A stretch of DNA of 64,000 bases. It comes from Verrucomicrobiota bacterium (GTDB taxonomy: Bacteria > Verrucomicrobiota > Verrucomicrobiia > Opitutales > Opitutaceae). A program made the position numbers and the translations under genes. Shown one piece after another: positions 8,826 to 17,463 of the stretch. The notes beneath the pieces were generated by a model, which was not told the DNA's origin, did no database searches, and saw only the letters and a list, made by a program, of their open reading frames with translations. The DNA lies in assembly GCA_014584295.1 (NCBI GenBank), contig JACTNC010000050.1, forward strand, positions 124,001-188,000, in the 5' to 3' direction. Within the stretch, counting starts at the first letter, position 1; every line of letters starts with the position of its first letter.

Positions 8826-9713
8826 TCATCTCCGAATCGGAGCACTGCCTGTGCTGCCTTTCGCTTGTGTCATCCAGATTGCCAGGAGCATCATCCCCAG
8901 GCTTGCAAGCAGCCTGAGCGGATCGGTTCGTTCATGAAAAAACACCAGCGAGCAGAGAATGCCCAGGGGGATTTTGAGATTGTTGAACACGCTGAGCAGT
9001 CCCGCATTCACTTGGGTTGCACCCAAGTTCCACAGGAAGAACCCCAGTCCGGACGCAATCGCACCGAGGTAAAGGAGCACGAGCGACTGCGGCAGTGTCG
9101 GCGTGAAATCAGACCACGAAGACGTGACAAGGGTGATCAATCCCGCGATGACACTCGCGCCTGCGGCAAGCCAGGCAAACACCTGGTGGTCTTTGATGCC
9201 ATCGGGGAATCTTCGCCGCAATCGGCGGTAGAAAAGCTGTCCCGCTGCGAAGCAAAGGTTTGACCCTTGAACGAGAAAGAAACCAAACGTCAGGCTGGCT
9301 CCGTCTGCCCGGTGCCAGGTGACGACGGCACCGCCCGCAATTGCAAGTGCGCCTCCTGCGAGGAAACGCAATTGGACGCGTTTCTCAAAGAGTGCATCAA
9401 GCAATGCCAGGTAAAATGGCGTGAGAATGGTGAAGAGCGCGATTTCATGGGCCTGCAGATACCTGTAGGCGTGAAGATACAGGACGTACATTAGCCCAAA
9501 TTGAAGGGCTCCGATTGCAACGAGGCGCGCGACAAGCCTGACGCCCACTCCTCTCAGCTTGAGAAAGGGAAGAAACACCGCCGTCGCTATGGCCATGCGC
9601 AGAAATGCAACAATGACAGGATCGATTCCGCTCAGTCGGCCCTTGATCAGTCCGAAGGAAAATGCCCAGATGAACGAGACGATCAGCAGCCAGATCATGT
9701 CTGACGCGGTCAA
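8826..9713 (-). CDS. EamA/DMT-family transporter
   Basis: About 295 residues with ten predicted membrane helices in two EamA repeats, the architecture of drug/metabolite exporters. It opens with MIWLLIVSFIWAFSFGLIKG, and the second repeat carries ASGLGFFLWNLG and the PLGILCSLVFFHE motif usual before the last two helices. A TTG start at 9713 would overlap the upstream stop codon; ATG at 9698 is an equally good start and places the first helix at the very N-terminus. The substrate, probably an amino acid or metabolite, is not predictable. Confidence 0.87.
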   Translation of the reverse strand: MTASDMIWLLIVSFIWAFSFGLIKGRLSGIDPVIVAFLRMAIATAVFLPFLKLRGVGVRLVARLVAIGALQFGLMYVLYLHAYRYLQAHEIALFTILTPFYLALLDALFEKRVQLRFLAGGALAIAGGAVVTWHRADGASLTFGFFLVQGSNLCFAAGQLFYRRLRRRFPDGIKDHQVFAWLAAGASVIAGLITLVTSSWSDFTPTLPQSLVLLYLGAIASGLGFFLWNLGATQVNAGLLSVFNNLKIPLGILCSLVFFHERTDPLRLLASLGMMLLAIWMTQAKGSTGSAPIRR

Positions 9714-11404
9714 ACGCGGAAGATGGCGCCCAGTTTCTTTCCAAGCAGGATGGTCATTCCGACAATCGTGATTCCAAGGAAGGCCATCGCCCAGACGCCG
9801 AGCGCGCTTGCAATGAACTTTCCGTCACCGAGAAGTTGCAGAAGTTCAAGGATTGCCTTCGTGATCGGATAAAACGCCTGCTTCTGGGCGAGGATGAGGG
9901 AATCGCTTACCTCGAGCATCGCGAACGCAAATGCCAGCATGCCGCCCGCGATCAGGTTCGCCATGATCAATGGCAAGGTGACCTTGCGCAGAGCACGCAG
10001 GGGCGAGGCCCCCATGTTCTGAGCTGCCTCCTCGAGGGTTTCGCTCGTCTGTTGGAAACCTGCCGCTGCCGATCGCACGACGTAGGGAAGTCGTCTCACG
10101 GAATAGGCGATGATCAACAAGATGGTCGGATCACGGGTCGGATTTAGGAAGGAGAACAGCCTTCCGTCCTGGGACATCGCCAGGTACCCGAAGGCAAGAA
10201 CAAGCCCCGGAACAGCCAGAGGAAGCATCGATAGGAAATCGAGCACCTGTCGACCGGCAACCTTCGAGCGAACGACGACGTAGGCTATAGCGATGCCCAA
10301 GATGACATCGAGGACTGTCGAAATGCTCGCGAATTTGAGGCTGTTTGCGATTGCCGGAACTGTGAGATCATGTCCGAGCGCGATCCTGAAGTTCTCCAGC
10401 GTGAGTCGGCGCGGCAGAACACTTGCGTACCAGTCATCCGAAAACGCGACGAGGACCACGCCGAGGTGAGGCAATATGGCGAGAAAGGTGATGCCGGCAA
10501 AGGCGGAGGTGCACAACCACGCCCCGACGGCCCCTGGTCGGCGCGGGCCGCTGCTGGTGGTCGCCTTAGCCATCATGGCATGGTTCTGTCGGCCAAAGAT
10601 TCCCTTTCCCAAGGCGTACAACAGTGTCGTCGAGACGAGCATCGCTGCCACGAGAGCGTAGGGAAACGGATTTCCTCCGATGTCCTTCAAACCATAAAAA
10701 ATCTGCACGCTTGTGAGACGCGCATAGTCAAATACCAAGGGCGTTCCAAGTTCGGTGAATGCCCAGATGAAAACGATCGTTCCGCCTGCAAACAGTCCGG
10801 ACTTAATCAGAGGCAGTGTGATCAACCGAAACCGTCGGAATCCCGTGCAACCAAGGTTCTCTGCAGCCTCCTCCATTGCCGGATCGATGTTTGCCAGTGC
10901 AGCCACACAGTTTAGGTAGAGAATGGGGTAGAGGGTTAGCGCATTGACAACCGCGATGCCTCCGAACTGATGCAGGGCAAACCAGTCATAGGTCCATCCC
11001 TCCGGGCGAAGGCCGAGCGCCACGAGCAGAGAGTTGAATGCGCCGTATTGACCAAAGATCTGTTTGATGCCGATCGCTCCAACGAATGGCGGCAGAATCA
11101 TCGGGATCAAGACCAGCGAGCTGAGAGCGGATTTTCCCGGGAACACAAAGCGGTCGCTGATGAACGCCAGCGGGACCGCAATCAACAGAGCGAGGCCGGT
11201 GGTGAGACACGCCAGCAGAAAGGAATTTACGAGCCCTTCACGATAGAGCGGATCGGCGAGGAGCGCGACAAAGTAGGCAAAGGTCAATTTGCCATCCGCG
11301 TCGACAAACCCGCCTTTCAGGATCTGCAGGATCGGCCACAGAAAGAAAGCTGCAAAAAAAAGCGCCGTAACAAGAAAGACAATGCGCGCGGCCGATTTGG
11401 ACAT
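9710..11404 (-). CDS. Fused two-domain ABC transporter permease (iron/Fbp type)
   Basis: A 564-residue protein with two binding-protein-dependent permease domains in tandem, the FbpB/ThiP/PhnU layout. Each half has its EAA loop: EEAAENLGCTGFRRFRLITL and EEAAQNMGASPLRALRKVTL, each followed by PLI. About 12 membrane helices. Such permeases serve ferric iron, thiamine, spermidine or phosphonate uptake. No substrate-binding protein or ATPase is adjacent on its strand, so the partners must be encoded elsewhere, or it borrows an ATPase. ATG at 11404 is preferred; a TTG at 11434 is possible. Divergent from the TroA-like operon, sharing its 120-base control region. Confidence 0.85.
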   Translation of the reverse strand: MSKSAARIVFLVTALFFAAFFLWPILQILKGGFVDADGKLTFAYFVALLADPLYREGLVNSFLLACLTTGLALLIAVPLAFISDRFVFPGKSALSSLVLIPMILPPFVGAIGIKQIFGQYGAFNSLLVALGLRPEGWTYDWFALHQFGGIAVVNALTLYPILYLNCVAALANIDPAMEEAAENLGCTGFRRFRLITLPLIKSGLFAGGTIVFIWAFTELGTPLVFDYARLTSVQIFYGLKDIGGNPFPYALVAAMLVSTTLLYALGKGIFGRQNHAMMAKATTSSGPRRPGAVGAWLCTSAFAGITFLAILPHLGVVLVAFSDDWYASVLPRRLTLENFRIALGHDLTVPAIANSLKFASISTVLDVILGIAIAYVVVRSKVAGRQVLDFLSMLPLAVPGLVLAFGYLAMSQDGRLFSFLNPTRDPTILLIIAYSVRRLPYVVRSAAAGFQQTSETLEEAAQNMGASPLRALRKVTLPLIMANLIAGGMLAFAFAMLEVSDSLILAQKQAFYPITKAILELLQLLGDGKFIASALGVWAMAFLGITIVGMTILLGKKLGAIFRV

Positions 11405-11467
11405 GCAGGGTGAGAGTGGGAGCGAGAAATCCAAGAGGGCAAGATTTGGATCTGAAAGGGATTAAAA

Positions 11468-11486
11468 TTAGGTAACGCTAACATTT
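11468..11486. promoter_or_regulatory. Possible DtxR/MntR-family operator
   Basis: TTAGGTAACGCTAACATTT matches the classical DtxR/IdeR 19-base consensus TTAGGTTAGGCTAACCTAA at 14 positions, with the left half stronger. It sits in the divergent interval between the fused ABC permease and the metal-binding protein gene, about 40 bases before the latter's start. GGTAAC recurs at 11496-11501. The downstream operon itself encodes a DtxR-type domain, which makes the site plausible, but one degenerate match in an A/T-rich spacer could be chance. Confidence 0.35.
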
Positions 11487-11525
11487 TTTGCTTGCGGTAA
11501 CTGTTCCCTGGGGTTGCATTCAGTC

Positions 11526-12437
11526 ATGCTCCTGAAACGATCTCACCCTGGCCTGAAGTGCACTGCACTCCTGCTCATCCTCAACGGGGCTGCCTTGGCA
11601 TCGCCGCTCCGCATAGTTACGACAACGACGATGATCACGGATCTCGTCAGGCAGATCGGAGGGGAAGCTGCAACGGTGACGGGCCTGATGGGACCGGGTG
11701 TTGATCCGCATCTTTACAAGGCGCGCGCCTCGGACGTCATTGAACTCCAGAAGGCTGATGTCATTTTCTACAATGGCCTGATGCTCGAGGGAAAGATGTC
11801 CGAGCTGTTTGAGCGACTCGAGAAGCACAAGCCCGTGGTGCCGGTAACCCGCGAAATCCCTAGGGAGAGCTTGCTACATCCACCAAAATTCGAGGGCCAT
11901 CCTGATCCTCACGTCTGGTTCGATGTATCTCTTTGGATCCAATGCATCCGGCCGGTCGTGGAAACGCTGGCGACAAATGACCCCGCGCACAAAATGCAAT
12001 TCGAGGCCCGAGGGATCGCGCTGCGACGCTCCCTTGAGGCGCTTCACCTCTGGTCGCTGGCCAAGTCCAGGGAACTGCCCGAGGAACGTCGCATCCTTGT
12101 CACCAGTCACGATGCCTACAACTACTTTGGCCGCGCCTATGGATTCAAGGTGATCGGCCTCCAGGGAATTTCCACCGTCAGCGAAGCCGCCTTGTCGGAC
12201 ATGACAAAACTCGTCGATTTCATCCGATCCCACCGCGTCAAGGCGATTTTCGTCGAATCCAGCGTGCCTCACGCAACCATTGAGCGAGTCTCACGGGATG
12301 CAGGGGTGAGGATCGGCGGGGAGTTGTTCTCCGATGCAATGGGAACACCGGGTGCCATCGAAAACGGCTATGACCTCGGGACCTACGAAGGCATGATCAA
12401 GCATAACCTAACGACGATTGTCGACTCTCTCAAGTGA
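11526..12437 (+). CDS. TroA-type metal ABC transporter substrate-binding protein
   Basis: A 303-residue cluster A-I binding protein for Zn, Mn or Fe. A signal peptide spans about residues 1-26 (cut near ALA-SPLRI). The four metal ligands are visible: H62 in DPHLY, H129 in DPHVW, H195 in SHDAYNYFGRAYGF and D270 in SDAMG. This His-His-His-Asp set is that of TroA; Mn-specific PsaA-type proteins have Glu at the third position. ATG at 11526 gives the normal signal peptide; a TTG at 11514 is in frame. First gene of a five-gene operon; its stop overlaps the next start (GTGA). Confidence 0.93.
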   Translation: MLLKRSHPGLKCTALLLILNGAALASPLRIVTTTTMITDLVRQIGGEAATVTGLMGPGVDPHLYKARASDVIELQKADVIFYNGLMLEGKMSELFERLEKHKPVVPVTREIPRESLLHPPKFEGHPDPHVWFDVSLWIQCIRPVVETLATNDPAHKMQFEARGIALRRSLEALHLWSLAKSRELPEERRILVTSHDAYNYFGRAYGFKVIGLQGISTVSEAALSDMTKLVDFIRSHRVKAIFVESSVPHATIERVSRDAGVRIGGELFSDAMGTPGAIENGYDLGTYEGMIKHNLTTIVDSLK

Positions 12438-13255
12438 ACCGATTCTTATTTCAGAATCCGCGTCATCTCTTCCATCCCTTTGCCCTCTTCGCAGTGATGA
12501 TGTGCCCATGCAAAATCGAAGCTGCGCGTGAATTCAGCACGGATCGTCCTGATGCGACTGAGAGTCCCTTCACTCTCGAACGCGGACACATGCAACTCGA
12601 AGCGAGCGCGGCAAGCTGGCTTCGGGAGAGACACGCTTCCGGGGGGGGCGGCACACGCGTGGAAATCTGGAATCTGCTGCCTTTTAACCTGCGCCTGGGG
12701 CTGACACCGCGGTGGGAGTTGCAGGTGGTGGTTGACGGACATCTCGACGTGAAGGTTGAGGATCGTCCGCTGGGCATTCGCGTACGGCAACGCGGGATGG
12801 GGGATACCACGCTGCGGGTAAAGTGCAATTTCTGGGGAAACGATGGAGGCGAAACAGCGTTTGGTGTGATGCCCTTCATCAAGCTGCCCACCGCGTCAGA
12901 TGCGCTCGGCAATGATTCCGTCGAGGGAGGCATCATCTTTCCCTTTGCGATGAAACTGGGGAGCGAATTGAGCCTCGGGGCAATGACGGAACTGGACCTG
13001 GCGCGCAACGAACGCGACAGCTACGATACGATCTGGATCAATACGGTCACGGTTGGTCGGGATCTCACGGACAAGCTCGGCGCGTTTGTAGAACTTACCC
13101 TTGAGACGGGGGGTGGCAAACCGGCCATGGGTTTCAATACCGGACTGACTTTCATGGTTAACGAGGACCTGCAGCTCGATGCGGGCGTGGCCATCGGTTT
13201 GACCCGACCGGCGCCCGACCTGGTGGTGACCCTGGGTTTCTCACAACGTTTCTGA
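12434..13255 (+). CDS. Outer-membrane barrel-like protein (Phenol_MetA_deg-type) inside the metal operon
   Basis: 273 residues. After a signal-like N-terminus (about 1-32), the mature part starts with FSTDRPDATESPFTLERGHMQLEAS, the usual opening of the family annotated as transporter or MetA-pathway outer-membrane protein. Alternating amphipathic strands follow, ending in GFSQRF with a terminal Phe, as in outer-membrane barrels. The GTG start at 12434 overlaps the binding-protein stop by four bases, so translation is coupled. Its place between the binding protein and ATPase genes suggests an outer-membrane entry route for the metal. That role is inference; no metal motif is evident. Confidence 0.75.
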   Translation: MNRFLFQNPRHLFHPFALFAVMMCPCKIEAAREFSTDRPDATESPFTLERGHMQLEASAASWLRERHASGGGGTRVEIWNLLPFNLRLGLTPRWELQVVVDGHLDVKVEDRPLGIRVRQRGMGDTTLRVKCNFWGNDGGETAFGVMPFIKLPTASDALGNDSVEGGIIFPFAMKLGSELSLGAMTELDLARNERDSYDTIWINTVTVGRDLTDKLGAFVELTLETGGGKPAMGFNTGLTFMVNEDLQLDAGVAIGLTRPAPDLVVTLGFSQRF

Positions 13256-13261
13256 TTGATC

Positions 13262-14035
13262 ATGAGCGATCCCTACGCACCGCTGGAAATACACGACCTG
13301 ACTGTCGCCTACCACAAGAAGCCCGTCCTGTGGGGAGTCGATCTCGTCATTGAGCCCGGACGCCTCATCGGGATCGTGGGACCCAATGGGGCAGGCAAGT
13401 CGACGCTCATCAAGGCCTGCATGGGGCTGCTGCCGCTGCAAAGCGGTTGGGTGAAGTTCTTCGGGGAATCGTTTCACAAGATGGCGCGACGGGTGGGGTA
13501 CGTGCCGCAACGGGAATCGGTGGATTGGGACTTTCCAGTCAACGTGATGGACGTGGTTCTGATGGGAAGATACGGACGCCTCGGAGTCCTGCGTCGCCCC
13601 AGCAAGGCTGACCGAAGTGTTGCCCGCGCCTGCCTGGAAAAAGTCCATCTTTTGCCGTATGCGAACCGACAGATTGCAAATCTGTCGGGCGGTCAGCAGC
13701 AGCGTGTCTTCCTTGCGCGCGCGCTTGCCCAGGAGGCGGACATCTACTTCATGGACGAGCCTTTCGCGGGCGTGGACGCAGCCACCGAAGCGGCCATCAT
13801 CGCCGTGCTGCGCGAGCTTCGCGACATGGGAAAAACACTGCTTGTCGTCCACCACGACCTTCCAACGGCCCGCCAGTATTTTGACGATCTGCTCCTTCTC
13901 AACATGAACGTTGTCGCATTTGGAAAAACGGCGGACGTCTTCACCGCAGAACTTCTACAGAAGACCTATGGCGGCCGCCTGACCATTCTCAGTGAAGTCG
14001 CGCAGGCGCTCGGCGCGCATGGAGCGTCACGGTGA
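13262..14035 (+). CDS. Metal ABC transporter ATP-binding protein (TroB/MntB/ZnuC type)
   Basis: 257-residue ATPase. Walker A GPNGAGKST, Q-loop in YVPQRESVDWDFPV (the WDFPV stretch is typical of Mn/Zn/Fe cluster ATPases), signature [15 protein letters not shown], Walker B YFMDEPFAGVDA and the switch His in VVHHDL are all intact. ATG at 13262 is six bases after the preceding stop; an in-frame TTG sits at 13256. Its stop overlaps the start of the next permease by four bases (GTGA). It powers the two permeases encoded downstream. Confidence 0.95.
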   Translation: MSDPYAPLEIHDLTVAYHKKPVLWGVDLVIEPGRLIGIVGPNGAGKSTLIKACMGLLPLQSGWVKFFGESFHKMARRVGYVPQRESVDWDFPVNVMDVVLMGRYGRLGVLRRPSKADRSVARACLEKVHLLPYANRQIANLSGGQQQRVFLARALAQEADIYFMDEPFAGVDAATEAAIIAVLRELRDMGKTLLVVHHDLPTARQYFDDLLLLNMNVVAFGKTADVFTAELLQKTYGGRLTILSEVAQALGAHGASR

Positions 14036-15513
14036 CCTGTGCATCCCCATCTGATGAACCGCCAGCCATGAGTCGAACAGCGTCGAGAGCTCTTCTGATT
14101 CTGCTTCTTGCCGCGGCGACATCTCCGGTTGAAGCCGCAGGTGTGCGTGAATTTGTCAGCTCGGACTGGAGCACCCAGATCGTACGCTTTTTCACGCTGC
14201 AGGACGCATCAGTACGATTCGCGCTCATCGGATCGGTGTTGCTGGGATTGAGCTGCGGTCTCTTGGGAAGCTTCATCGTGGTGCGCAAGATGGCATTGAT
14301 GGGCGACGCACTGTCTCACGCGGTTCTACCCGGTGTTGCGATAGGATTCCTCTGGAACATGACCAAGGATCCCCTTGCGATCCTCATCGGTGCGACAATT
14401 GCGGGACTGCTGGGTACATTCCTTGTTTCGGCGATCTCGCGTACAACCCGCCTCAAGGAGGACGCAGCGCTCGGTCTCGTGCTCGCGACATTTTTTGCGA
14501 TTGGAATCTGTCTTGTCACAATGATTCAGCGTCTGCCGACCGGCAACAAAAGCGGGCTGGACAAGTTTCTCTTCGGGCAGGCTGCGGCACTTAGTGCCGA
14601 AGACATCACATTGATGGCAATCGTTACCTCCATTGCCGTCGTCATGGTCGTCGCTTTCTACAAGGAGCTGCTCGCTTCCAGTTTCGATCCTGGCTTCTCC
14701 CGATCGATCGGTTTGCCGACGCGATGGATACATCACGGGCTCATGCTGCTGCTGACCGCGTCGGTCGTCATTGCGCTTCAGGCCGTCGGCGTGGTGCTGG
14801 TGTCGGCCATGCTGATCACACCCGCATCTGCGGCCTACCTGCTCACGGACCGGCTTCACCGCCTGGTCGTGATGGCGGCGGCCTTCGGCGTGGGTGCCGG
14901 CATGGCTGGTGCATTTCTGTCCTTTGTCGGTCCCAGTCTTCCGACCGGACCGCTCATGGTGATCGGCGCGAGTGCGTTGTTCTCAGCGGCTTTTCTTTTC
15001 GGCCCGAGGCATGGTGTGGTCGCCCGATGGTTGTTGCGACGAAGAGGCGCCGCGCGCACCCAACGCGAGAACACGCTCAAATCGATGTTTCACGTCATGG
15101 AGGCGACCCAATTTCGCACGGAAGGGGTCACTCTCCACGACTTGGCAATCCGGCGTCGTGAAACGATCGATGATGCCCAGCGTCTGGGGCGGGATCTCGT
15201 TCGCCATGGACTGGCGACGCTTTCGGGGGATGCGCTCTATTTCACGCCCTCCGGGCGCAAGAGGGCAGGGGAGATTGTGCGTAATCACCGCCTGTGGGAA
15301 CTCTACCTGACACAATCGGCAAACATCGCCGCTGACCATGTGCACGAGGATGCCGAGAAGATCGAGCACATCCTTGGAGAATCGGTCGTGCGCGATCTTG
15401 AGAGGCGTTTGGGCTATGCAACGTTTGATCCCCATGGCAGGGCGATCCCCAGTGCGCGGACGATTCACGGCGGCGACGCGCGGCGCGAGGGCGGCAACGG
15501 ATCAGGAAAATGA
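14032..15513 (+). CDS. Metal ABC permease with fused C-terminal DtxR/MntR-type regulator
   Basis: 493 residues in two parts. Residues about 60-335 are an ABC-3 permease with the family motifs VRKMALMGDALSHAVLPG and YKELLASSFDP. Residues about 348-478 are an iron-dependent-repressor-like module: a winged helix containing EGVTLHDLAIRR, then the metal-binding and dimerisation region. Ligand positions match DtxR spacing exactly: H419, E423, H438, E442, E445, H446 (DtxR H79, E83, H98, C102, E105, H106), with Glu replacing Cys102 as in Mn-sensing MntR. No SH3-like tail is present. Start GTG 14032 overlaps the previous stop; ATG 14068 is an alternative. Confidence 0.92.
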   Translation: MTCASPSDEPPAMSRTASRALLILLLAAATSPVEAAGVREFVSSDWSTQIVRFFTLQDASVRFALIGSVLLGLSCGLLGSFIVVRKMALMGDALSHAVLPGVAIGFLWNMTKDPLAILIGATIAGLLGTFLVSAISRTTRLKEDAALGLVLATFFAIGICLVTMIQRLPTGNKSGLDKFLFGQAAALSAEDITLMAIVTSIAVVMVVAFYKELLASSFDPGFSRSIGLPTRWIHHGLMLLLTASVVIALQAVGVVLVSAMLITPASAAYLLTDRLHRLVVMAAAFGVGAGMAGAFLSFVGPSLPTGPLMVIGASALFSAAFLFGPRHGVVARWLLRRRGAARTQRENTLKSMFHVMEATQFRTEGVTLHDLAIRRRETIDDAQRLGRDLVRHGLATLSGDALYFTPSGRKRAGEIVRNHRLWELYLTQSANIAADHVHEDAEKIEHILGESVVRDLERRLGYATFDPHGRAIPSARTIHGGDARREGGNGSGK

Positions 15514-16499
15514 ATGCCATGATCCCTGCCTTCGATCCCCATGCGGTGCTCGTTGCGCCGTGGACGGAGAATCTTTCCCTCTTTGGATGGATTGCAGCCA
15601 TGGGCTTCGCCGTGACCAGTGCCTGCGGCCTTGTGGGAAATTACCTGATGTTGCGGCGCATGGCGCTGATGGGCGATGCGGTCAGCCACAGTGTGCTGCC
15701 CGGTCTCGTAGCGGCGTTTCTTGTCACAAGCAGCCGTGGAACCCTTCCCATGTTTGCCGGCGCCCTCGCAGCAGGTGTTTTCACGACGATAGCCATTGAG
15801 AGCATTCACAAGCTGACCCGCGTGAAGCAGGATGCCGCCATCGGCATTACGTTCTCAACGTTGTTTGCTATCGGCGTGGTCATGACCAGCCTCTACGCCG
15901 CTCAGGTGGATCTCGATGCAGACTGTGTCCTCTATGGCGAAATCGCCTTTGTTCCCCTTGAGCCAATGGTCAGCGTGGGTGGCGTTGTTCTGGGCCCTGT
16001 TCCGTTTGTCCGAATGGCGGCAGTGCTGCTGATGGTCGGGCTCCTGATTGTCGCATTCTACAAGGAACTGCTCGTCAGCGCATTTGACCCCGGACTCGCG
16101 CGATCGCTGGGGACAAATCCGACTCTGATGCACTATGGTTTGATGGCAGCGCTCTCCGTGGTTGTTGTCAGCGCTTTTGAATCGGTTGGTGCCATTCTTG
16201 TGGTGGCCATGCTGATCCTTCCTGGCGCAACGGCATCGCTGCTTTCCACGCGCCTTTCGAGAGTCCATCTGCTGTCGCTTGTCCACGCAGCCATAAGCTC
16301 ATGGCTCGGGGTGACGCTTGGAGTATGGCTGGATTGCTCGATCGCCGCCGCAATGGTCGTCGCAGGAGCGCTGTTGTTTGCATTGGTCTGGATTGTCAGT
16401 CCAAGCGAAGGGCTGATTGCGCGCTGGCGGCGGCGACGGAGGGCTGTGCTGCCGTCTGCATTGAGCGACGACTCCAATCCCGTTCCTGAAGCGAAATGA
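15510..16499 (+). CDS. Metal ABC transporter permease, second subunit
   Basis: A 329-residue ABC-3 family permease with about nine helices, homologous to the first half of the preceding gene. GNYLMLRRMALMGDAVSHSVLPGLVAAF and YKELLVSAFDPGLARSLG are the conserved blocks. It has only a short basic tail (RWRRRRRAVLP) and no DtxR module. The ATG overlaps the upstream stop (ATGA). It would form a heterodimer with the fusion permease, so one regulator domain per subunit pair is expected (inference). Last gene of the operon; a hairpin follows the stop. Confidence 0.94.
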   Translation: MNAMIPAFDPHAVLVAPWTENLSLFGWIAAMGFAVTSACGLVGNYLMLRRMALMGDAVSHSVLPGLVAAFLVTSSRGTLPMFAGALAAGVFTTIAIESIHKLTRVKQDAAIGITFSTLFAIGVVMTSLYAAQVDLDADCVLYGEIAFVPLEPMVSVGGVVLGPVPFVRMAAVLLMVGLLIVAFYKELLVSAFDPGLARSLGTNPTLMHYGLMAALSVVVVSAFESVGAILVVAMLILPGATASLLSTRLSRVHLLSLVHAAISSWLGVTLGVWLDCSIAAAMVVAGALLFALVWIVSPSEGLIARWRRRRRAVLPSALSDDSNPVPEAK

Positions 16500-16508
16500 T
16501 TTTCCGGA

Positions 16509-16526
16509 GAAGCAAGGCTGTGCTTC
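16509..16526 (+). terminator. Small hairpin after the metal operon
   Basis: GAAGCA and TGCTTC form a perfect six-base stem with a six-base loop, ten bases after the last permease stop. There is no T-run after it, so if it terminates transcription it does so weakly or with Rho. It lies in the interval convergent with the trhO gene. Confidence 0.3.
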
Positions 16527-16557
16527 GCAGTTCGAAATGTGAGCGGCGCTTTCAGAC

Positions 16558-17400
16558 CTAGTCGACGAGCCGCACCGCGTCGGCCCTGCTCTTGCACGTC
16601 GGACAAGGGGCTCCCGGTACGTAGCCCGCGTGGGACTGCTCAGCAACCGTGATCGGCGTTTGGCACCGAGAACATAGGATCGAACCGGTTCCCTCCAAGG
16701 CCGCATTCAGCCCGACGCGCTGATCGAAGACGAAACACTCGCCCTCATAGTGAGCTGTTCCGCATTCCTCGAAATATCTTAGAATACCGCCATCGAGCTG
16801 GAATACGTTTCGAAATCCCTCGCGCTCCATGAATGGACCGGCCTTCTCGCAGCGTATTCCTCCCGTGCAGAACATCACGATAGGACGCGATTTCCAATCG
16901 CCAGGAAGTTTTCGCACGGCCGCTGGAAATTCGCGAAAATGGTCGATGCCCGCCGGCACGGCTCCCTTGAACGTGCCGGAGTGAATCTCATAGTCGTTTC
17001 GCGTATCCAGAAGGGTGACGTCGCGTCCTTCATCGAGCCATTCCTTCAGTTCGTGAGGGGAAAGCTTTGGCGATGTACGCGCTGCGGGATCCACGCCATC
17101 AATGCCGAAGGCGATAATCTCCCGCTTTACCTTCACCCGCATATGTTCGTACGGCCGATTCGCGCAGATGCTGCGGCGTGCGCTCAGTCCGCCGAGACCT
17201 GGGATGGAATGCAACTTGCCCATCAAAGCTTCACAGGCGGTCGGACTCCCAGCGACGTAGAAATTCACCCCTTCCTCACTGAGAAGGATCGTGCCACAAA
17301 GCTCCTTTTCGCGGCAAAACGCAAGCAGGTCAGTTTTCAATTCCTGCAAGCCGGTTAGCCGGGTGAATCGGTATCCGGCAAAATGAAGAATAGCGTCCAT
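16558..17400 (-). CDS. trhO: Rhodanese-domain tRNA uridine 5-hydroxylase
   Basis: 280 residues, YceA/TrhO family, which makes 5-hydroxyuridine at position 34 of tRNAs in an oxygen-dependent reaction. The N-terminal acylphosphatase-like region (GTILLSEEGVNFYVAG) is followed by a rhodanese domain with LLDTRNDYEIHSGTFKGAV and the catalytic loop CTGGIRCEKA, with the active Cys at 178. A cysteine-rich tail (CSRCQ, CPTCKS) could bind zinc. ATG at 17400 is used because the first strand of the domain follows directly; an in-frame GTG lies 24 bases upstream. Confidence 0.9.
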   Translation of the reverse strand: MDAILHFAGYRFTRLTGLQELKTDLLAFCREKELCGTILLSEEGVNFYVAGSPTACEALMGKLHSIPGLGGLSARRSICANRPYEHMRVKVKREIIAFGIDGVDPAARTSPKLSPHELKEWLDEGRDVTLLDTRNDYEIHSGTFKGAVPAGIDHFREFPAAVRKLPGDWKSRPIVMFCTGGIRCEKAGPFMEREGFRNVFQLDGGILRYFEECGTAHYEGECFVFDQRVGLNAALEGTGSILCSRCQTPITVAEQSHAGYVPGAPCPTCKSRADAVRLVD

Positions 17401-17463
17401 GGAAAAGAAAAGAGATCCTGACACTTAAGCACAACGATCGCCAAGCGAACATACGAGCCGGCA

